Source of the DNA: an uncultured Olsenella sp. | GTDB taxonomy: Bacteria; Actinomycetota; Coriobacteriia; Coriobacteriales; Atopobiaceae | NCBI GenBank assembly: GCA_900540955.1 | Contig: UQIF01000002.1 | Coordinates: forward strand, 1 to 64,000 | Direction of reading: 5' to 3' | Length of the DNA stretch: 64,000 bases | Shown: in pieces, positions 9,001 through 18,647 of the stretch | How positions within the stretch are numbered: position 1 is the first letter of the stretch | Layout: every line of letters begins with the position of its first letter | Notes under the pieces: generated by a model | Database searches by the model: none | Seen by the model: only the letters and a program-made list of their open reading frames with translations | Told to the model about the DNA's origin: nothing | Translations under genes and position numbers: made by a program

Positions 9001-9438
9001 GTTGCTGCTGTCATAGAGGGGCTGTTCGCCTTTGTTGGTAAAGTTCACGTTGTTGGGGAACACGTACTTGATGTTCGGGGACTCGAGCGTCGGCTGCTCT
9101 TTCTCGGCGAAGTCGATGTTCAACTTGCCATAGAGGTGCGCGCCGTCGACAACCGGCTCATCCCCGAGCGGCTCGTCCATCGCCGCATCCTTATAGACGG
9201 TGACCGAGATCCCGCTGGCGATCTCGCGGAAATCAGCGGCTCCGTTGTAGCCGCCTGACCGCAGAGCCTGGTCATCGGTATCGCCGACAACCGCGCTCCC
9301 TTCGTTTACGGATAGGCCGTCGACTCCCTTCTGTGACGCGAACGCGCTCTGCACGGGCATGGCATACATCTGTGACACCATAACCGCGCTGAGCAGGAAG
9401 GCAAGGAACTTCTTGCCACCTTCCCTTTTGTGCTTCAT
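3046..9438 (-). CDS. Giant cell-wall-anchored pilin-repeat surface protein
   Basis: A 2130-aa secreted adhesin-like protein. The start at 9438 gives a signal peptide (MKHKREGGKKFLAFLLSAVM, cleaved near an AFA-SQ site around residue 33); the longer open frame to 9558 would place 40 unlikely residues before it. An N-terminal region of about 1000 residues looks like several Cna/collagen-binding-type adhesion modules. It is followed by one SpaA/Cna-B-like module near residue 1000, then eight FctA-type (Spy0128) pilin isopeptide domains beginning near residues 1090, 1216, 1328, 1443, 1573, 1693, 1816 and 1939. Each has a K(x)2-4G lysine motif at its start and an acidic ExG/EV motif near its end, as needed for intramolecular Lys-Asn bonds. 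The C terminus carries TPQTGD, a hydrophobic helix and a RRRED tail, a variant sortase signal. No sortase is adjacent; a class B sortase lies at 42101. Expected role: surface adhesion to host glycans or matrix. Confidence 0.85.
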   Translation of the reverse strand: MKHKREGGKKFLAFLLSAVMVSQMYAMPVQSAFASQKGVDGLSVNEGSAVVGDTDDQALRSGGYNGAADFREIASGISVTVYKDAAMDEPLGDEPVVDGAHLYGKLNIDFAEKEQPTLESPNIKYVFPNNVNFTNKGEQPLYDSSNNVAGAWRIENGVAYLHYNEDWLRTHPSGCTAYVGFDFSVQESGKGDGDQVIINFPGTGTSVTVNIKDGDVAGSKFGANPSKEWEMPTFDPTDNTYTWTVKVSPQTIAHDLKIYDTIGSNLEFVGGSFALVDKDGNPVSGTCDASVDGKEATISLGTLTKGDYYVQYKTKVKQSALDALKDGENLSDVGNSVRWTWGTSYQQEGQSSPVYPQTAKYSMVSKYAADGSVNENINWTVKLNTGTLKVDMSGYVFTDTLDAGQRFKAGTQYTVTDAAGKVVAAGRVDPSSNKLSFTLPANLGKQELTVTYATEMADPASSKSVSNTATVTPSNGTGVGGGATATYQPSDSRTYISKELVQEGNAENGGKASWTSTVYFSAMESDTDPGKVVFSDGIKKDPWQQIKFSDVVLKVAGTGETLTAGTDYEITNDGQWNDLQITFKSSELTRGLIGSGDVVVSYNTDCGTGAGTYTNTSSVVIDNVKKGEAKASYEVKAEVKAPFSKKSSGNAWWKADYVWADGTKGAWIADWTIHANCDEPNDWTHNAAGDLKGADVVIKDTLGEGMEYVAGSSRYWLRAATGFKPAGDWPTLTAEPATDGNVATFTIPTSDVVNDEGSWNGYVELKYQTAIKPSAVEPGETREFSNNAEGYAGEKSFPATAATTSVANKVLDKQAQRASDGSHVTYTISVNPNAQTIGDADTLTLTDTMSAAASFTKGTLSVKDAAGNEVTDGVSYALKNKANDDGSTSTVLTITVPNSKALKITYNVAPQGAVGDAVEISNNVVIEGYASSAAQHSQKWTVNKSNAGTDATSYGITISKANDDGNIALEGAEFELYQVDLDASTPGNLVKSRVETAGANPKATDASGLVGFGDKDNPLAANTLYCFVETKAPAGYKISNTEPTYVMFSGTSAQDKKDYAAAFTKAKALGITPNAGTSFNVFDERSDQPEVAPTSVSLAARKVLTGRALTEGEFSFELKDASRNVLQTKTNAADGSVAFDAIGYSQAGDFDYTISEVTKTGVEAKGVTYDGRQVAVHVSVKQDPGSGALSATVSYDGEDETPVFTNSYAAKGGLVLRASKTLEGRELKAGEFKFEVREGGRVVATGTNDASGAIVFSELTYTEAGSHKYEMTEVAGADKNITYSEAKYTVDVEVADNGDGTLTATPTVEGGKALEFGNKFTPDAVSVALSAKKDLTGRALTDGEFSFQVKEGETVVATASNDADGNVSFPQISYTAPGEHDYTISEVAGGELGMAYDGTPYKAHVSVMQDASTGLLSAKATYKDGGSPTFRNTYSQASGEFQLSVAKTVNGTAPKAGETFGFSASAEGENADSAPALVDVTTDPEGKASFAPALLADKDAGKTYTYRIHETGDLADGWTRAADVIATVTVSGRTADNKLTAKVSYRQDAEGAEAYEGAAKFDNTFSTSTAAAIAVSKKVTGGTSAVAGEAFEFELLDKDGSKVEGVDNVKVQAGGTAEFTGLKYTTADAGKTFDYTVHEIGHNTNGWKADSDVKVTVKVNERADRSLVAEVSYGRGTNSAEFTNTYVTSGEATFGVYKTVNGGTEAKPGEVFSFELYEADQNGKKTGEALDKVETVAGQVKNFSPRKFTSEGTYKFVIHETGHNDKGWTAASDVLVTVVATDNGNGTLELKTTYSNPVEGVAGFDDTYAASGEATIKVSKTVNGGSDAKEGEFFEFELLDKDGSKVEGVDNVKVQAGGTAEFTGLKYSFADAGKKFEYIVHEVGHNTNGWTAASDVPVSVEVSDNDDGTLSAKASYPGDAVAAEFDNIYEVVPATAAPSVLKTVKTNDGRAWQMQAGQFSFELCDATGMVLQTKFNDANGAAGFDPLSFGAPGTYTYQVREGAVCAPLAQTIERDATVYTVTYVVGKKNDGTENARDFEVKSVTVKSSSAIDVDADEGTDQGLSFVNVEKPGVPEQPAAPKAPEAPKGPDALTGGKTPQTGDVTGSVLSAAAATAGLAFVAAALHRRRED
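3837..3939. repeat. Direct repeat copy 1 inside giant adhesin gene
   Basis: This 103-bp stretch recurs at 4566-4668 with a single mismatch (position 3847 against 4576). The copies are 729 bp apart, exactly 243 codons, so recombination between them keeps the frame. They encode the same segment of the fifth and seventh FctA domains. Confidence 0.9.
4566..4668. repeat. Direct repeat copy 2 inside giant adhesin gene
   Basis: This is the partner of 3837-3939 (102 of 103 bases identical). Identity at synonymous positions exceeds what the other, more diverged, domains show, which points to recent duplication or gene conversion. Confidence 0.9.
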
Positions 9439-9679
9439 ATCACTTCCCCCTCTTGTTTTAAGAACGTAAAACGACCCGGAAGCGCTTTTCCGAGCCACAA
9501 CACCTCGGCAGTCGATGACCGCCGAAGGAGGTTGCCTAGATTGATGGATTTGATTCAATAAAGACGCAGGTAGTAAACCCGCTTAGTCACATAGTCCCAG
9601 AAATCAATACATGCGGAGCCGATTCCCCTTCGCTCGCAACAGGCAATAGTCATCGAATTATTGGACTGAATCTAAGACT

Positions 9680-9693
9680 GTACCCCCGGGTAC
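9680..9693. promoter_or_regulatory. Palindromic operator-like site upstream of giant adhesin gene
   Basis: GTACCC and GGGTAC flank a 2-base centre, forming a perfect palindrome about 240 bases upstream of the start codon. On the minus strand it lies just after a promoter-like TTGATT and TATTAT pair. The 455-base gap 9439-9893 otherwise holds a longer inverted repeat at 9723-9788 and the typA terminator; I see no gene in it. Confidence 0.35.
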
Positions 9694-9722
9694 ATAATAA
9701 TGTTCCCGTCTTGTAATCAACC

Positions 9723-9788
9723 AAAACGTGCATCCAGCGAGACAATCACGCCCTGAGGCGCCGGAAAGCGTCGCTAGGTGCACGTTTT
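9723..9788. repeat. Intergenic imperfect inverted repeat
   Basis: Two 18-base arms (9723-9740, AAAACGTGCATCCAGCGA, and 9771-9788) are complementary at 16 of 18 positions and enclose 30 bases. The element lies between the typA terminator and the adhesin promoter. It could be a small transposon-like remnant, a structured RNA or a regulatory site; nothing in the sequence decides between these. Confidence 0.6.
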
Positions 9789-9842
9789 GCTACAAAGAAG
9801 TGCCCACCGCCCTGCGCACCGCGCAGCACGAGGCGCAAAAAA

Positions 9843-9872
9843 AGCGCCCGGAGCGTGAACTCCGGGCGCTTC
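9843..9872 (-). terminator. Rho-independent terminator of typA
   Basis: A 12-bp stem (AAGCGCCCGGAG with CTCCGGGCGCTT) and a 6-nt loop, followed on the minus strand by a U run (poly-A at 9837-9844 on the plus strand), about 20 bases after the typA stop. Confidence 0.9.
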
Positions 9873-9893
9873 AATCAGCCGATGGCTGCGAGT

Positions 9894-11732
<1,839 letters not shown>

Positions 11733-11848
11733 ATGTCCCTCTCGATGTCGCAATGCCCGGTTATTCGGCAACTGGCCTAGTATACAGCGCGAACGGCGCC
11801 GTCACGGCATCTACAGGGGAAATGTCAAGTTGTTTTCGGCAAGAAGTA

Positions 11849-11862
11849 CCGGCGTCCGCCGG
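11849..11862 (-). terminator. Small hairpin just after the 11864 gene
   Basis: CCGGCG and CGCCGG arms separated by two bases directly follow the stop codon of the small hypothetical gene; on the minus strand the text continues TACTTCTTGCCGAAAAC. The stem is short and lacks a clean U tract, so termination is uncertain. The trailing 9-mer CTTCTTGCC recurs widely in the window. Confidence 0.3.
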
Positions 11863-11863
11863 G

Positions 11864-12286
11864 TTACAGCAGGGGCTCGACCTCGCCGGCAGGCGCGGGC
11901 TCGCTCCAGCCGAAGGTGTCCTCGTCGCCCGTGACGTCCACGAGCGAGTATGCCGAGTAGCTGCGCCAGCCGCGCTCGCCGAACTCGAGGATCACGGCAT
12001 CCTGGTAGGCGCCCTCTTCGTCGGCGATGGCACCACGATACGCGAGCGCGTAACGCACGGCGCGCTCGGACTCAGCGGCCTTCTTTCGCGCGCCCTCAAG
12101 GCACTCCTCGGGACCGTCCTCGGCGAACTCCAGGCTCTCTACCTGCCCGGACTCATCGCCGAGCGCGAGCAGCACATGAAGGTCCTCCCCAACCGCAAGC
12201 ACGTCGAGGGCGCGGCCAAGAAGCGCGCTCGCCAGCTCGTCGGTCTGCTGGGACACGCCGTCGCGGCGCTCGTCGGTATCTGCCAT
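11864..12286 (-). CDS. Hypothetical acidic cytoplasmic protein
   Basis: A 140-aa protein that I do not recognise. It begins MADTDERRDGVSQQTDELAS, has no signal peptide or membrane segment, and is rich in Glu, Asp and Ala. A predicted helical N-terminal half is followed by alternating hydrophobic strands (VRYALAYRGAI, DAVILEFGERG, SYSAYSLVDV). The start at 12286 is supported by AAGGA eight bases upstream; the open frame runs to 12502 but overlaps the terminator and end of the next gene. It lies between typA and the VWA surface-protein gene, with no operon partner of related function. Confidence 0.65.
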   Translation of the reverse strand: MADTDERRDGVSQQTDELASALLGRALDVLAVGEDLHVLLALGDESGQVESLEFAEDGPEECLEGARKKAAESERAVRYALAYRGAIADEEGAYQDAVILEFGERGWRSYSAYSLVDVTGDEDTFGWSEPAPAGEVEPLL

Positions 12287-12384
12287 GGAGGGTTCCTTTC
12301 TTCGCGGCCCATCCCATTGATGGTACCGCAGAGCAGCACGCAGGGTCGCCAGCCGCCGGCCATCATTTCGCCGCGCACAAAAAA

Positions 12385-12418
12385 ACGGGGCGAGAGCTCC
12401 CCCAAGCTCTCGCCCCGT
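12385..12418 (-). terminator. Rho-independent terminator of the VWA surface-protein gene
   Basis: A perfect 13-bp stem (ACGGGGCGAGAGC with GCTCTCGCCCCGT) and an 8-nt loop are followed by a U run on the minus strand (poly-A at 12379-12385). It lies 10 bases past the stop codon. Confidence 0.92.
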
Positions 12419-12428
12419 CCCGTTCTCG

Positions 12429-15400
12429 CTAGCTATCTGTGCGCTTGCGAGCCAAGTGGGCCGCCGTGCCAAGAAGCGCCAGGCCGACGGTCGCGGCCGC
12501 AATAGCCGTCGCGCCGCTCACGCTCGCGTCGCCCGTCTGGGGCACGGGCCTGCCCGTCTTCTTTACGGTCGTGGAAGGCGTGGGCGTGCTCGGCTGCGCT
12601 GGCGGGGTCACAGGCGGCGTCGCAGGCGGGGTGTAGGTGTTCACGAACACCATGGCTCCCTCGGGCGCGTCGTTGCTCACCGTCGCGGAGAGCTTCCCGG
12701 AGCCGTCGTCTGTGACCTCAACGGTCACCGTGAAGGTCCGCTTGTCATACGTCACGCGCGCCTCGTTGTCGACAACCTCGGAAACCGTGAACGTGTAGGT
12801 CCCGGCCCTTGTGAACTCGAGGTTCGGGAACACCACGTTACCCTCGGCGTCGTTTGTGGCGGTGAGCTCGACGGGCTCGTCGTTGACGGTCCCCTTGAGG
12901 ACGAAGGAGAACTGCCCCTCGGTAAGGGTCGTGCCCTTGAGGACCTTCTTTGCGGCGATGGCGACGTCGGCGGGCAGCGCCTTGTACGTATTCACGAAGG
13001 TCGCCTCATCGGCGTACTCGACGGTTGCGACGAGCGCGCCGGCCCCGTTATCGACCACCGTCACCTTCACCTCATGGCGCCTGCCGTCGTACGTCACGCC
13101 GCCGGCGTTGCCGGCGCCCTCGGCGATCGTGTAGGTATACGCCCCGGGCGCGGAGTACTCGATGGCGTCGAACGTCACGGAGCCGTCGGCGGCGTTCCTT
13201 GCCGTGCGCACGGTCTTTCCATCGGCGTCAAGAAGGACGAACTCGAACTCGCCGGCCGCAAGGTCGCGGCCCTCGAGGACCTTGCGGGCGTTGATCGTCG
13301 CCGTGGTCGCGCTCGCACTATAGCTGTTCTTAAACGTCAGATCGTCGAACTCGACGATCTCGGCGGTCAGGCGACCCTCGCCGTCGTCGGTGACCTTGAT
13401 GTAGACGTCACGGGACGCATCCGGGTCGTTGGCCACGCCGTCGAGGGAGCCGGACTCGGCGACGACATAGTGGAACACGCGGCTGCGCGGGCCCGTGGGC
13501 TTGTCGGTCGGTGCCACGGGGTCAGCCGCGGCGTCGGCGGTGGCGGCGGCGTTGGCGTCGCGCTCCGCGCTCGCGCGGCGCAGCACGTTGCCGCGGTGGC
13601 ACACCCAGCGTGCCACGGAAGCCTCGGGCTCCACGGACTCGGCGGGGACTTCCTTAACCACAGGCACGTCGGCAAGAGGTGCCTCGGGCTCGGCCTGGCC
13701 CTCAGGCTCGGCGTTAGGCTCCGCTGCGTCAACGGGCGTGGCGGCATCGGACTGCTCGCCGTCCTTCTTGCCATCATCGGTGGAGTCGTTCTCGGAGATC
13801 ACGGGGGTGTCAAGAAGGACATCGCCTTCGGCCGCGCCGCCCTGCTCGTTCGTCTTCACCTCAGCGGCGAGCGCGTCAACCTCGTCAACCGCGCCGCCGG
13901 GCTCCTCGTCGGCCGTTGCAACGGCGCCGCCGAAGGTGTTCTCGAGCGTGAACGTGATGTTCCCGAAGTTGACCGTGCCGGAGTCGTCGTTCGTCGCGGT
14001 CGGGTGCTCGGGCATGGGCGCGCCATCCTCACCCGTCACGGTAAAGGTGAACTTGCCGGCGATGTTACCGGGGCCCTTGAGGCCGTCGGGCACGAGCAGC
14101 GTCTTTGTGGCGGCAAGGCCAATGGTCGCGGACTCCGCCTGGTACTCGTTCTTGAACGCAAGGCCGCCTTCGGGGTACTCGACGGAGCACGTCAAGGTCC
14201 CGTTGCCCGCATCGGTGATGTTGACGGTCACGCTGAACGAGCTCGCGCTGGCCGTGATGCCGCGCCCGGACAAGCCGTCCGTGACCTCACGGGCCACATA
14301 ACCCACGGACCAGCCGGTATCGGTCTTTGCCGCAAGGCCATCTGCAACGAGCTTGGCCAGGCTCTCGGTGGTGTAGCCCAGCTTGCCGAAGTCCACGCCG
14401 CCCGCCTGGTTCTGGGCGCGGGCCACCACATTGGCGGGCCGCGCCGCATAGGCGAGCTCGAAGGAGAACTCGCCGTCCGTCATCGGCCTGCCCGCGAGCT
14501 CCTTCGTGCCATAGATGTCGGCCGTGGCGCCGCTCGCGGCGTAGCGGTTCACGAACTTGACGATGGCGGGATCGGCCCCGTCAGCGTCAGACGTATAGGT
14601 CCACGTCCGACTCGCGTCGCCGCCGGTTGCCGTGGTCGTCACGCTCAGACGGCCCGCAGCGGGATCGTCCGCCACGCTCACGGAGATGTTCCACGTGGCA
14701 CATTCGCACGTGAATCCAGTGCCGGGAGCATTCTCGGTCACGGTATAGTTCCAGGTTTTGCCAGCATCCGCCTGCGTGAATACGATCTGATTCCTCGTTG
14801 CGGCGACGGTTCCGGCAACACCTTCTACAAGCCACGGGGAAACATAGGTCCCGGCGATGCCCAGGACGTCGTCACCTTCGGCGGTGACGGTGAAGCTGAA
14901 CGCGCCCTCAACGGCGGAGGCGCCTATGAGCTCCTTAGCAATGGCGAGCCCGCCCTTGGCGTTGTAGTCGAGCTCGACCCCATAGCTGTTCACGAAGGCG
15001 TTGGAGCCGGAAACGAGCGGCGGCGTGGCCACGAGCGAGCCGTGGCCGTCATCGAAGACGGTCACGCGGATACGCGCGACGTTCGTGCTGTAGGTCAGGC
15101 CATTTTCGACCGTTCCCGCCTTCTGCTCGCGGACCTCGTACTCATAGGTCCCGGCCGCGGTAAAGCGGATCTTTCCGAAGCGGACGGCCGCGGCGCCGTC
15201 CTCGCGCAGGTCGCGCTTGGTCACGGACGTAGTGGTGGAGATAGGTAGCGGGGCACCGTCGATGGCGGCGATCTCGAAGGTGAACGCGTCGCTATCCGTC
15301 CAGTCGCGTCCCTCGAGGCGCTTGGTGATGCCGAAGTCGACCTCGGTCTCAAGCGGGGCGGCTGCGTAGTCGTTCACAAATGCGACCTCGTTGCCCTCCT

Positions 15401-18400
15401 GGCCGTCGACCTTGGTCATCACGGTAAGTGTGCCGTTACCCGCGTCGGCGACGGAGATCTCCACCTCATGTTCGGCCTCGTCGTAGGCGACGCCGGGGAG
15501 CTTGTCCGCGTCCTCGGGCACGATCTCCCTCACGGTAAACCTGTACGTCTTGCCCGCGTCGTCCTTGGTAAAGGTCAGGTCGTCAAGCTTTGTCATGACG
15601 TTCTTCTCGCCAGATGCCGCGGCGCCATTCGTAAAGCTGCGGTCAGACTCGGCAAGAAGTGCCTTGGACGCGTCGTCTACGCCCGTAATCGCGAAGCCGA
15701 ACTCACCCGCAGCCATCGCACGGCCGTTGAGTACCTTGGACACGGTGATGCCCGCGTAGCCGGCATCGGCGATCTCGTAGACGTTGCGGAAGCTCGCGGT
15801 GTCGACCGCCTCGCCGTGTTCATTCTCGCCGACCTCGGCACCGGCGTCGTCGACCATCTTCTCCATCGTGGAGGCGACGGTCAGCTCGCCGTCGTGGTCG
15901 TCATCGGTCACTTCGACGGTCACGCGGTAGGTGGCCTTCGAGACGCTCACGCCGCCCAGGATGCTCACGTCGTAGCCGTCGTCCGCGCCAACCTCATGGA
16001 TGGTGTAGGTATAGGTCCCGGGACGAGTGTAGGTGATGTCGCCGAACTCAAACGGAATCGCAGTCCCGTCGGTCGTCCCCTCGGGCGCCGTCACGTACAT
16101 AACCGCCGTGCCGTCCTGCGCGCCATCAGGCATGGGAGCGTTGTCCTTGGCAGTAAGGACGAACGCGAACCTGTCCTCGCTTCTCCACGCGCGCCCGTCA
16201 AGAGCCTTCTCTCCCGCAAGGGACGTCTTGCCCTCGAGCACACCGGTCGCCGCATAGGTGTTGTCGAACTCCACCTCGGCGGCCTCGCCGGCAGAGATGG
16301 CGCCTTCGTCGTCCACAGACTCCGCCGTCCAGCCGTCGCGGGCCACCTCATCGACCTTGTATGCCCAGCCGTCCAAGAGGCCCTTGATCGTGAGCTTCTC
16401 GCCAGGCTTCAAGGTGTGCTTGTACGTGCCCTTCTCATCAAAGGTCAGTGAGAAGTTCTCGTCGCCCTGGACCTCGTCGCCCAAGGTCACAGTACCGGTA
16501 AAGTCCTTGCCTGCGGCCTCGGGGACGCTGACGGTGAACTCGAACTGCTCGTTCGCAAAGTCATCGGCATCGTAGCCGTCGGGAAGCTCCACGACCTTGG
16601 TGATCTCAAGGCTTCCGGGGCGCTCAAGCGTAAGCTTACCGTTGTTGCCGAGCCAGGTGAGGATCTGCTTGCCGGCCCACACGGGGTTGATGAAGCTCGC
16701 CGCGGTGGCGGTGACGTTGTCGGCTTTCTGGGTGTGGAGCTCATTGATGTAGGCGAAGCGCGGCGCGCCGGACTTGATATAGGCCTTCCCGGAAGCATCG
16801 GCGCCCACATAGCTGCCAGCACCGCCGTCACCGAGGCTAAACGAAGCCACGAACCGCTGCCGAGCCGCGGAGCCGTCGTCGGCCAAATCCCAATACGTGC
16901 GCCCGTAGTGGTACGCCCTGCCGCCCTGCAGCGGGTATGCCGCGCGGGTGGTCAGCGCGGCGTCCTCATAGACGGGCGTGTCCTCGCGGATGTAGTAGTA
17001 GCCGTTGGTGGCGGCCGGCGTAAAGCTCGCGCAGGCGTCGCCGTCCGTGCCGCCCGTGCCGCCCGACCACGCGTTGGCGAGGAACTCGACGCGGCCGTCA
17101 GAGGCCGTGTGGTTGGCCAGGTAGTTCGTCATGTCGGCGTCGGGGCTGGCAAGAAGGTCAGCCACCTCGTCCTTCAGGCTCGAGCCGAAGAACACGCGGA
17201 TGGGGAAGGTCAGCATCGCGGAACCCGTGCCCTTCTCGGCATCGACGCTAAACGCGCGCAGCGGGATCAGAGATGCGGGAATCTTCACGGTCACGTGGTC
17301 GCCCGTGCGGGCGTCCTCCGCCCGGCGGACCTCGATGACGACGCTCGAGAGGTCGCCTGCGGGGTACAGCGCGGTTTGTGCGGAGCCGGAGAAGGTGTAG
17401 GTATCGACGTTGCCGCTCGTCGTCTTTGTATGGGCCGAGAAAACCTGCTTGGCGAACACGATGCAGCGGAAGTCGTCGACCTTCATGTAGTCGCCGAGCT
17501 GGTCAGTGAAGGTGACGTACCCGGACTCGTTCTCGAACCCGTCGTGGATCTCGGTGGGGTAGCCGGAGGACTTGAGGATTTCCTGCGAGATGTCCTCAAA
17601 GAGTGTCTTGAGGTCGTCGGATGTGGTGGCGGTCTTGTAGTACGCGGCGTTGCTCACACGGTCGCCGAGCTTGTTGTAGGCAGTCGCCTTCGGGTAGTTG
17701 CTCGACACGGCGTTCATAAAGGAGTTCTGGCGCCCGGAGGTGTCGGCCGGGTTCGCGCCGCTAAAGATGCCGATGGTGTAGATGGTCGTGCCGGAGTCCT
17801 TCATGGACTTCGCGGCCGAGACGGCGGCGTCGGCGACGCCGGACTCGAAGCCGTTCGTCGAGGTCGGCGCGCCGTCGGTAAAGAAGACCACAACCTTGGT
17901 GGCACCCGTGCGGCCGTTGGAAGCAAACTGGGAGGAAGCCAGCTCGAGGCCATAATCCGCCCGCGTGGAGCCGGCAGGCTTGATCGAGTTCACGGTATCC
18001 TCCAGGGATTTCTTGCCCGAGGAGTCCACCGGCGTCATGTTTTTCATGACCTGGCTGTAGTTGTAGGTGTATCCGCCGGAACGATAGGTGTCGTTTCCCA
18101 CGCGATCGCTCTTCTTGCCAGAGAACTTCACGATGGAGACGCGGTGCCGCTGGGACTCGTCGGCAATCTTCCCGTTGCTCTCGGCGATCTTGTCGATAAA
18201 GGAGTTAGCGGCGGCCTTGAGCGCATCGATGCGCTTCGTGTTGTCGCCGCGCCCCATCGGGTCGTCCATGGAGCCCGAGGAATCGAGGACGAGCACGATG
18301 TCGAGGGGCGTCGTCACGGTATCGCGCAGATTCGACGTGGACGACAGCGCGCTGAACGCCGTGAGGAAGTCGGAGTCGTCCTTCCGGATGGTCATGGTAC

Positions 18401-18647
18401 CGCCAGCGCCCGTAAGGTCGATGTCACCGGCAGATACCGACTTGTCGGTCCAGATGCGCCCCACGTTCTGGGTGGTGTCGTCCAAACCCCAGTCTTTCCA
18501 CGTGCCCGTGGTTATGGGGTCGCCCGCGGCTTGGGCACCCTCGGTCGCCGCAGCCGCAAGTGTCGGCGGCGCGATCGAGAAGGCGCCCGTGATCGCGAGG
18601 ATGCACGCGATCAGGCATAGCAGGGCGGTACGTACGGTCTTCTTCAT
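12429..18647 (-). CDS. Giant VWA-domain pilin-repeat surface protein
   Basis: A 2072-aa secreted, wall-anchored protein resembling tip or major adhesins of sortase-assembled pili. The signal peptide is MKKTVRTALLCLIACILAIT, with a likely cleavage after LAAAA near residue 34. A von Willebrand factor A domain spans roughly residues 110-350, with the MIDAS motif DSSGS near residue 121. A region of about 300 residues follows, then about nine FctA/Spy0128-type isopeptide domains starting near residues 679, 804, 960, 1102, 1229, 1375, 1505, 1782 and 1892. The seventh is interrupted by about 150 residues of acidic, low-complexity sequence (about 1570-1715). The C terminus has VPQTGD, a hydrophobic helix and RKRTDS, a variant sorting signal. 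It is transcribed alone, with a strong terminator, and is similar in design to the 3046-9438 protein. Confidence 0.87.
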   Translation of the reverse strand: MKKTVRTALLCLIACILAITGAFSIAPPTLAAAATEGAQAAGDPITTGTWKDWGLDDTTQNVGRIWTDKSVSAGDIDLTGAGGTMTIRKDDSDFLTAFSALSSTSNLRDTVTTPLDIVLVLDSSGSMDDPMGRGDNTKRIDALKAAANSFIDKIAESNGKIADESQRHRVSIVKFSGKKSDRVGNDTYRSGGYTYNYSQVMKNMTPVDSSGKKSLEDTVNSIKPAGSTRADYGLELASSQFASNGRTGATKVVVFFTDGAPTSTNGFESGVADAAVSAAKSMKDSGTTIYTIGIFSGANPADTSGRQNSFMNAVSSNYPKATAYNKLGDRVSNAAYYKTATTSDDLKTLFEDISQEILKSSGYPTEIHDGFENESGYVTFTDQLGDYMKVDDFRCIVFAKQVFSAHTKTTSGNVDTYTFSGSAQTALYPAGDLSSVVIEVRRAEDARTGDHVTVKIPASLIPLRAFSVDAEKGTGSAMLTFPIRVFFGSSLKDEVADLLASPDADMTNYLANHTASDGRVEFLANAWSGGTGGTDGDACASFTPAATNGYYYIREDTPVYEDAALTTRAAYPLQGGRAYHYGRTYWDLADDGSAARQRFVASFSLGDGGAGSYVGADASGKAYIKSGAPRFAYINELHTQKADNVTATAASFINPVWAGKQILTWLGNNGKLTLERPGSLEITKVVELPDGYDADDFANEQFEFTVSVPEAAGKDFTGTVTLGDEVQGDENFSLTFDEKGTYKHTLKPGEKLTIKGLLDGWAYKVDEVARDGWTAESVDDEGAISAGEAAEVEFDNTYAATGVLEGKTSLAGEKALDGRAWRSEDRFAFVLTAKDNAPMPDGAQDGTAVMYVTAPEGTTDGTAIPFEFGDITYTRPGTYTYTIHEVGADDGYDVSILGGVSVSKATYRVTVEVTDDDHDGELTVASTMEKMVDDAGAEVGENEHGEAVDTASFRNVYEIADAGYAGITVSKVLNGRAMAAGEFGFAITGVDDASKALLAESDRSFTNGAAASGEKNVMTKLDDLTFTKDDAGKTYRFTVREIVPEDADKLPGVAYDEAEHEVEISVADAGNGTLTVMTKVDGQEGNEVAFVNDYAAAPLETEVDFGITKRLEGRDWTDSDAFTFEIAAIDGAPLPISTTTSVTKRDLREDGAAAVRFGKIRFTAAGTYEYEVREQKAGTVENGLTYSTNVARIRVTVFDDGHGSLVATPPLVSGSNAFVNSYGVELDYNAKGGLAIAKELIGASAVEGAFSFTVTAEGDDVLGIAGTYVSPWLVEGVAGTVAATRNQIVFTQADAGKTWNYTVTENAPGTGFTCECATWNISVSVADDPAAGRLSVTTTATGGDASRTWTYTSDADGADPAIVKFVNRYAASGATADIYGTKELAGRPMTDGEFSFELAYAARPANVVARAQNQAGGVDFGKLGYTTESLAKLVADGLAAKTDTGWSVGYVAREVTDGLSGRGITASASSFSVTVNITDAGNGTLTCSVEYPEGGLAFKNEYQAESATIGLAATKTLLVPDGLKGPGNIAGKFTFTVTGEDGAPMPEHPTATNDDSGTVNFGNITFTLENTFGGAVATADEEPGGAVDEVDALAAEVKTNEQGGAAEGDVLLDTPVISENDSTDDGKKDGEQSDAATPVDAAEPNAEPEGQAEPEAPLADVPVVKEVPAESVEPEASVARWVCHRGNVLRRASAERDANAAATADAAADPVAPTDKPTGPRSRVFHYVVAESGSLDGVANDPDASRDVYIKVTDDGEGRLTAEIVEFDDLTFKNSYSASATTATINARKVLEGRDLAAGEFEFVLLDADGKTVRTARNAADGSVTFDAIEYSAPGAYTYTIAEGAGNAGGVTYDGRRHEVKVTVVDNGAGALVATVEYADEATFVNTYKALPADVAIAAKKVLKGTTLTEGQFSFVLKGTVNDEPVELTATNDAEGNVVFPNLEFTRAGTYTFTVSEVVDNEARVTYDKRTFTVTVEVTDDGSGKLSATVSNDAPEGAMVFVNTYTPPATPPVTPPAQPSTPTPSTTVKKTGRPVPQTGDASVSGATAIAAATVGLALLGTAAHLARKRTDS

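Noticed and set aside
9439..9558. A 40-codon N-terminal extension of the giant adhesin
   Set aside because: It would bury the signal peptide; the ATG at 9438 has a purine-rich ribosome binding site and starts a normal signal sequence.
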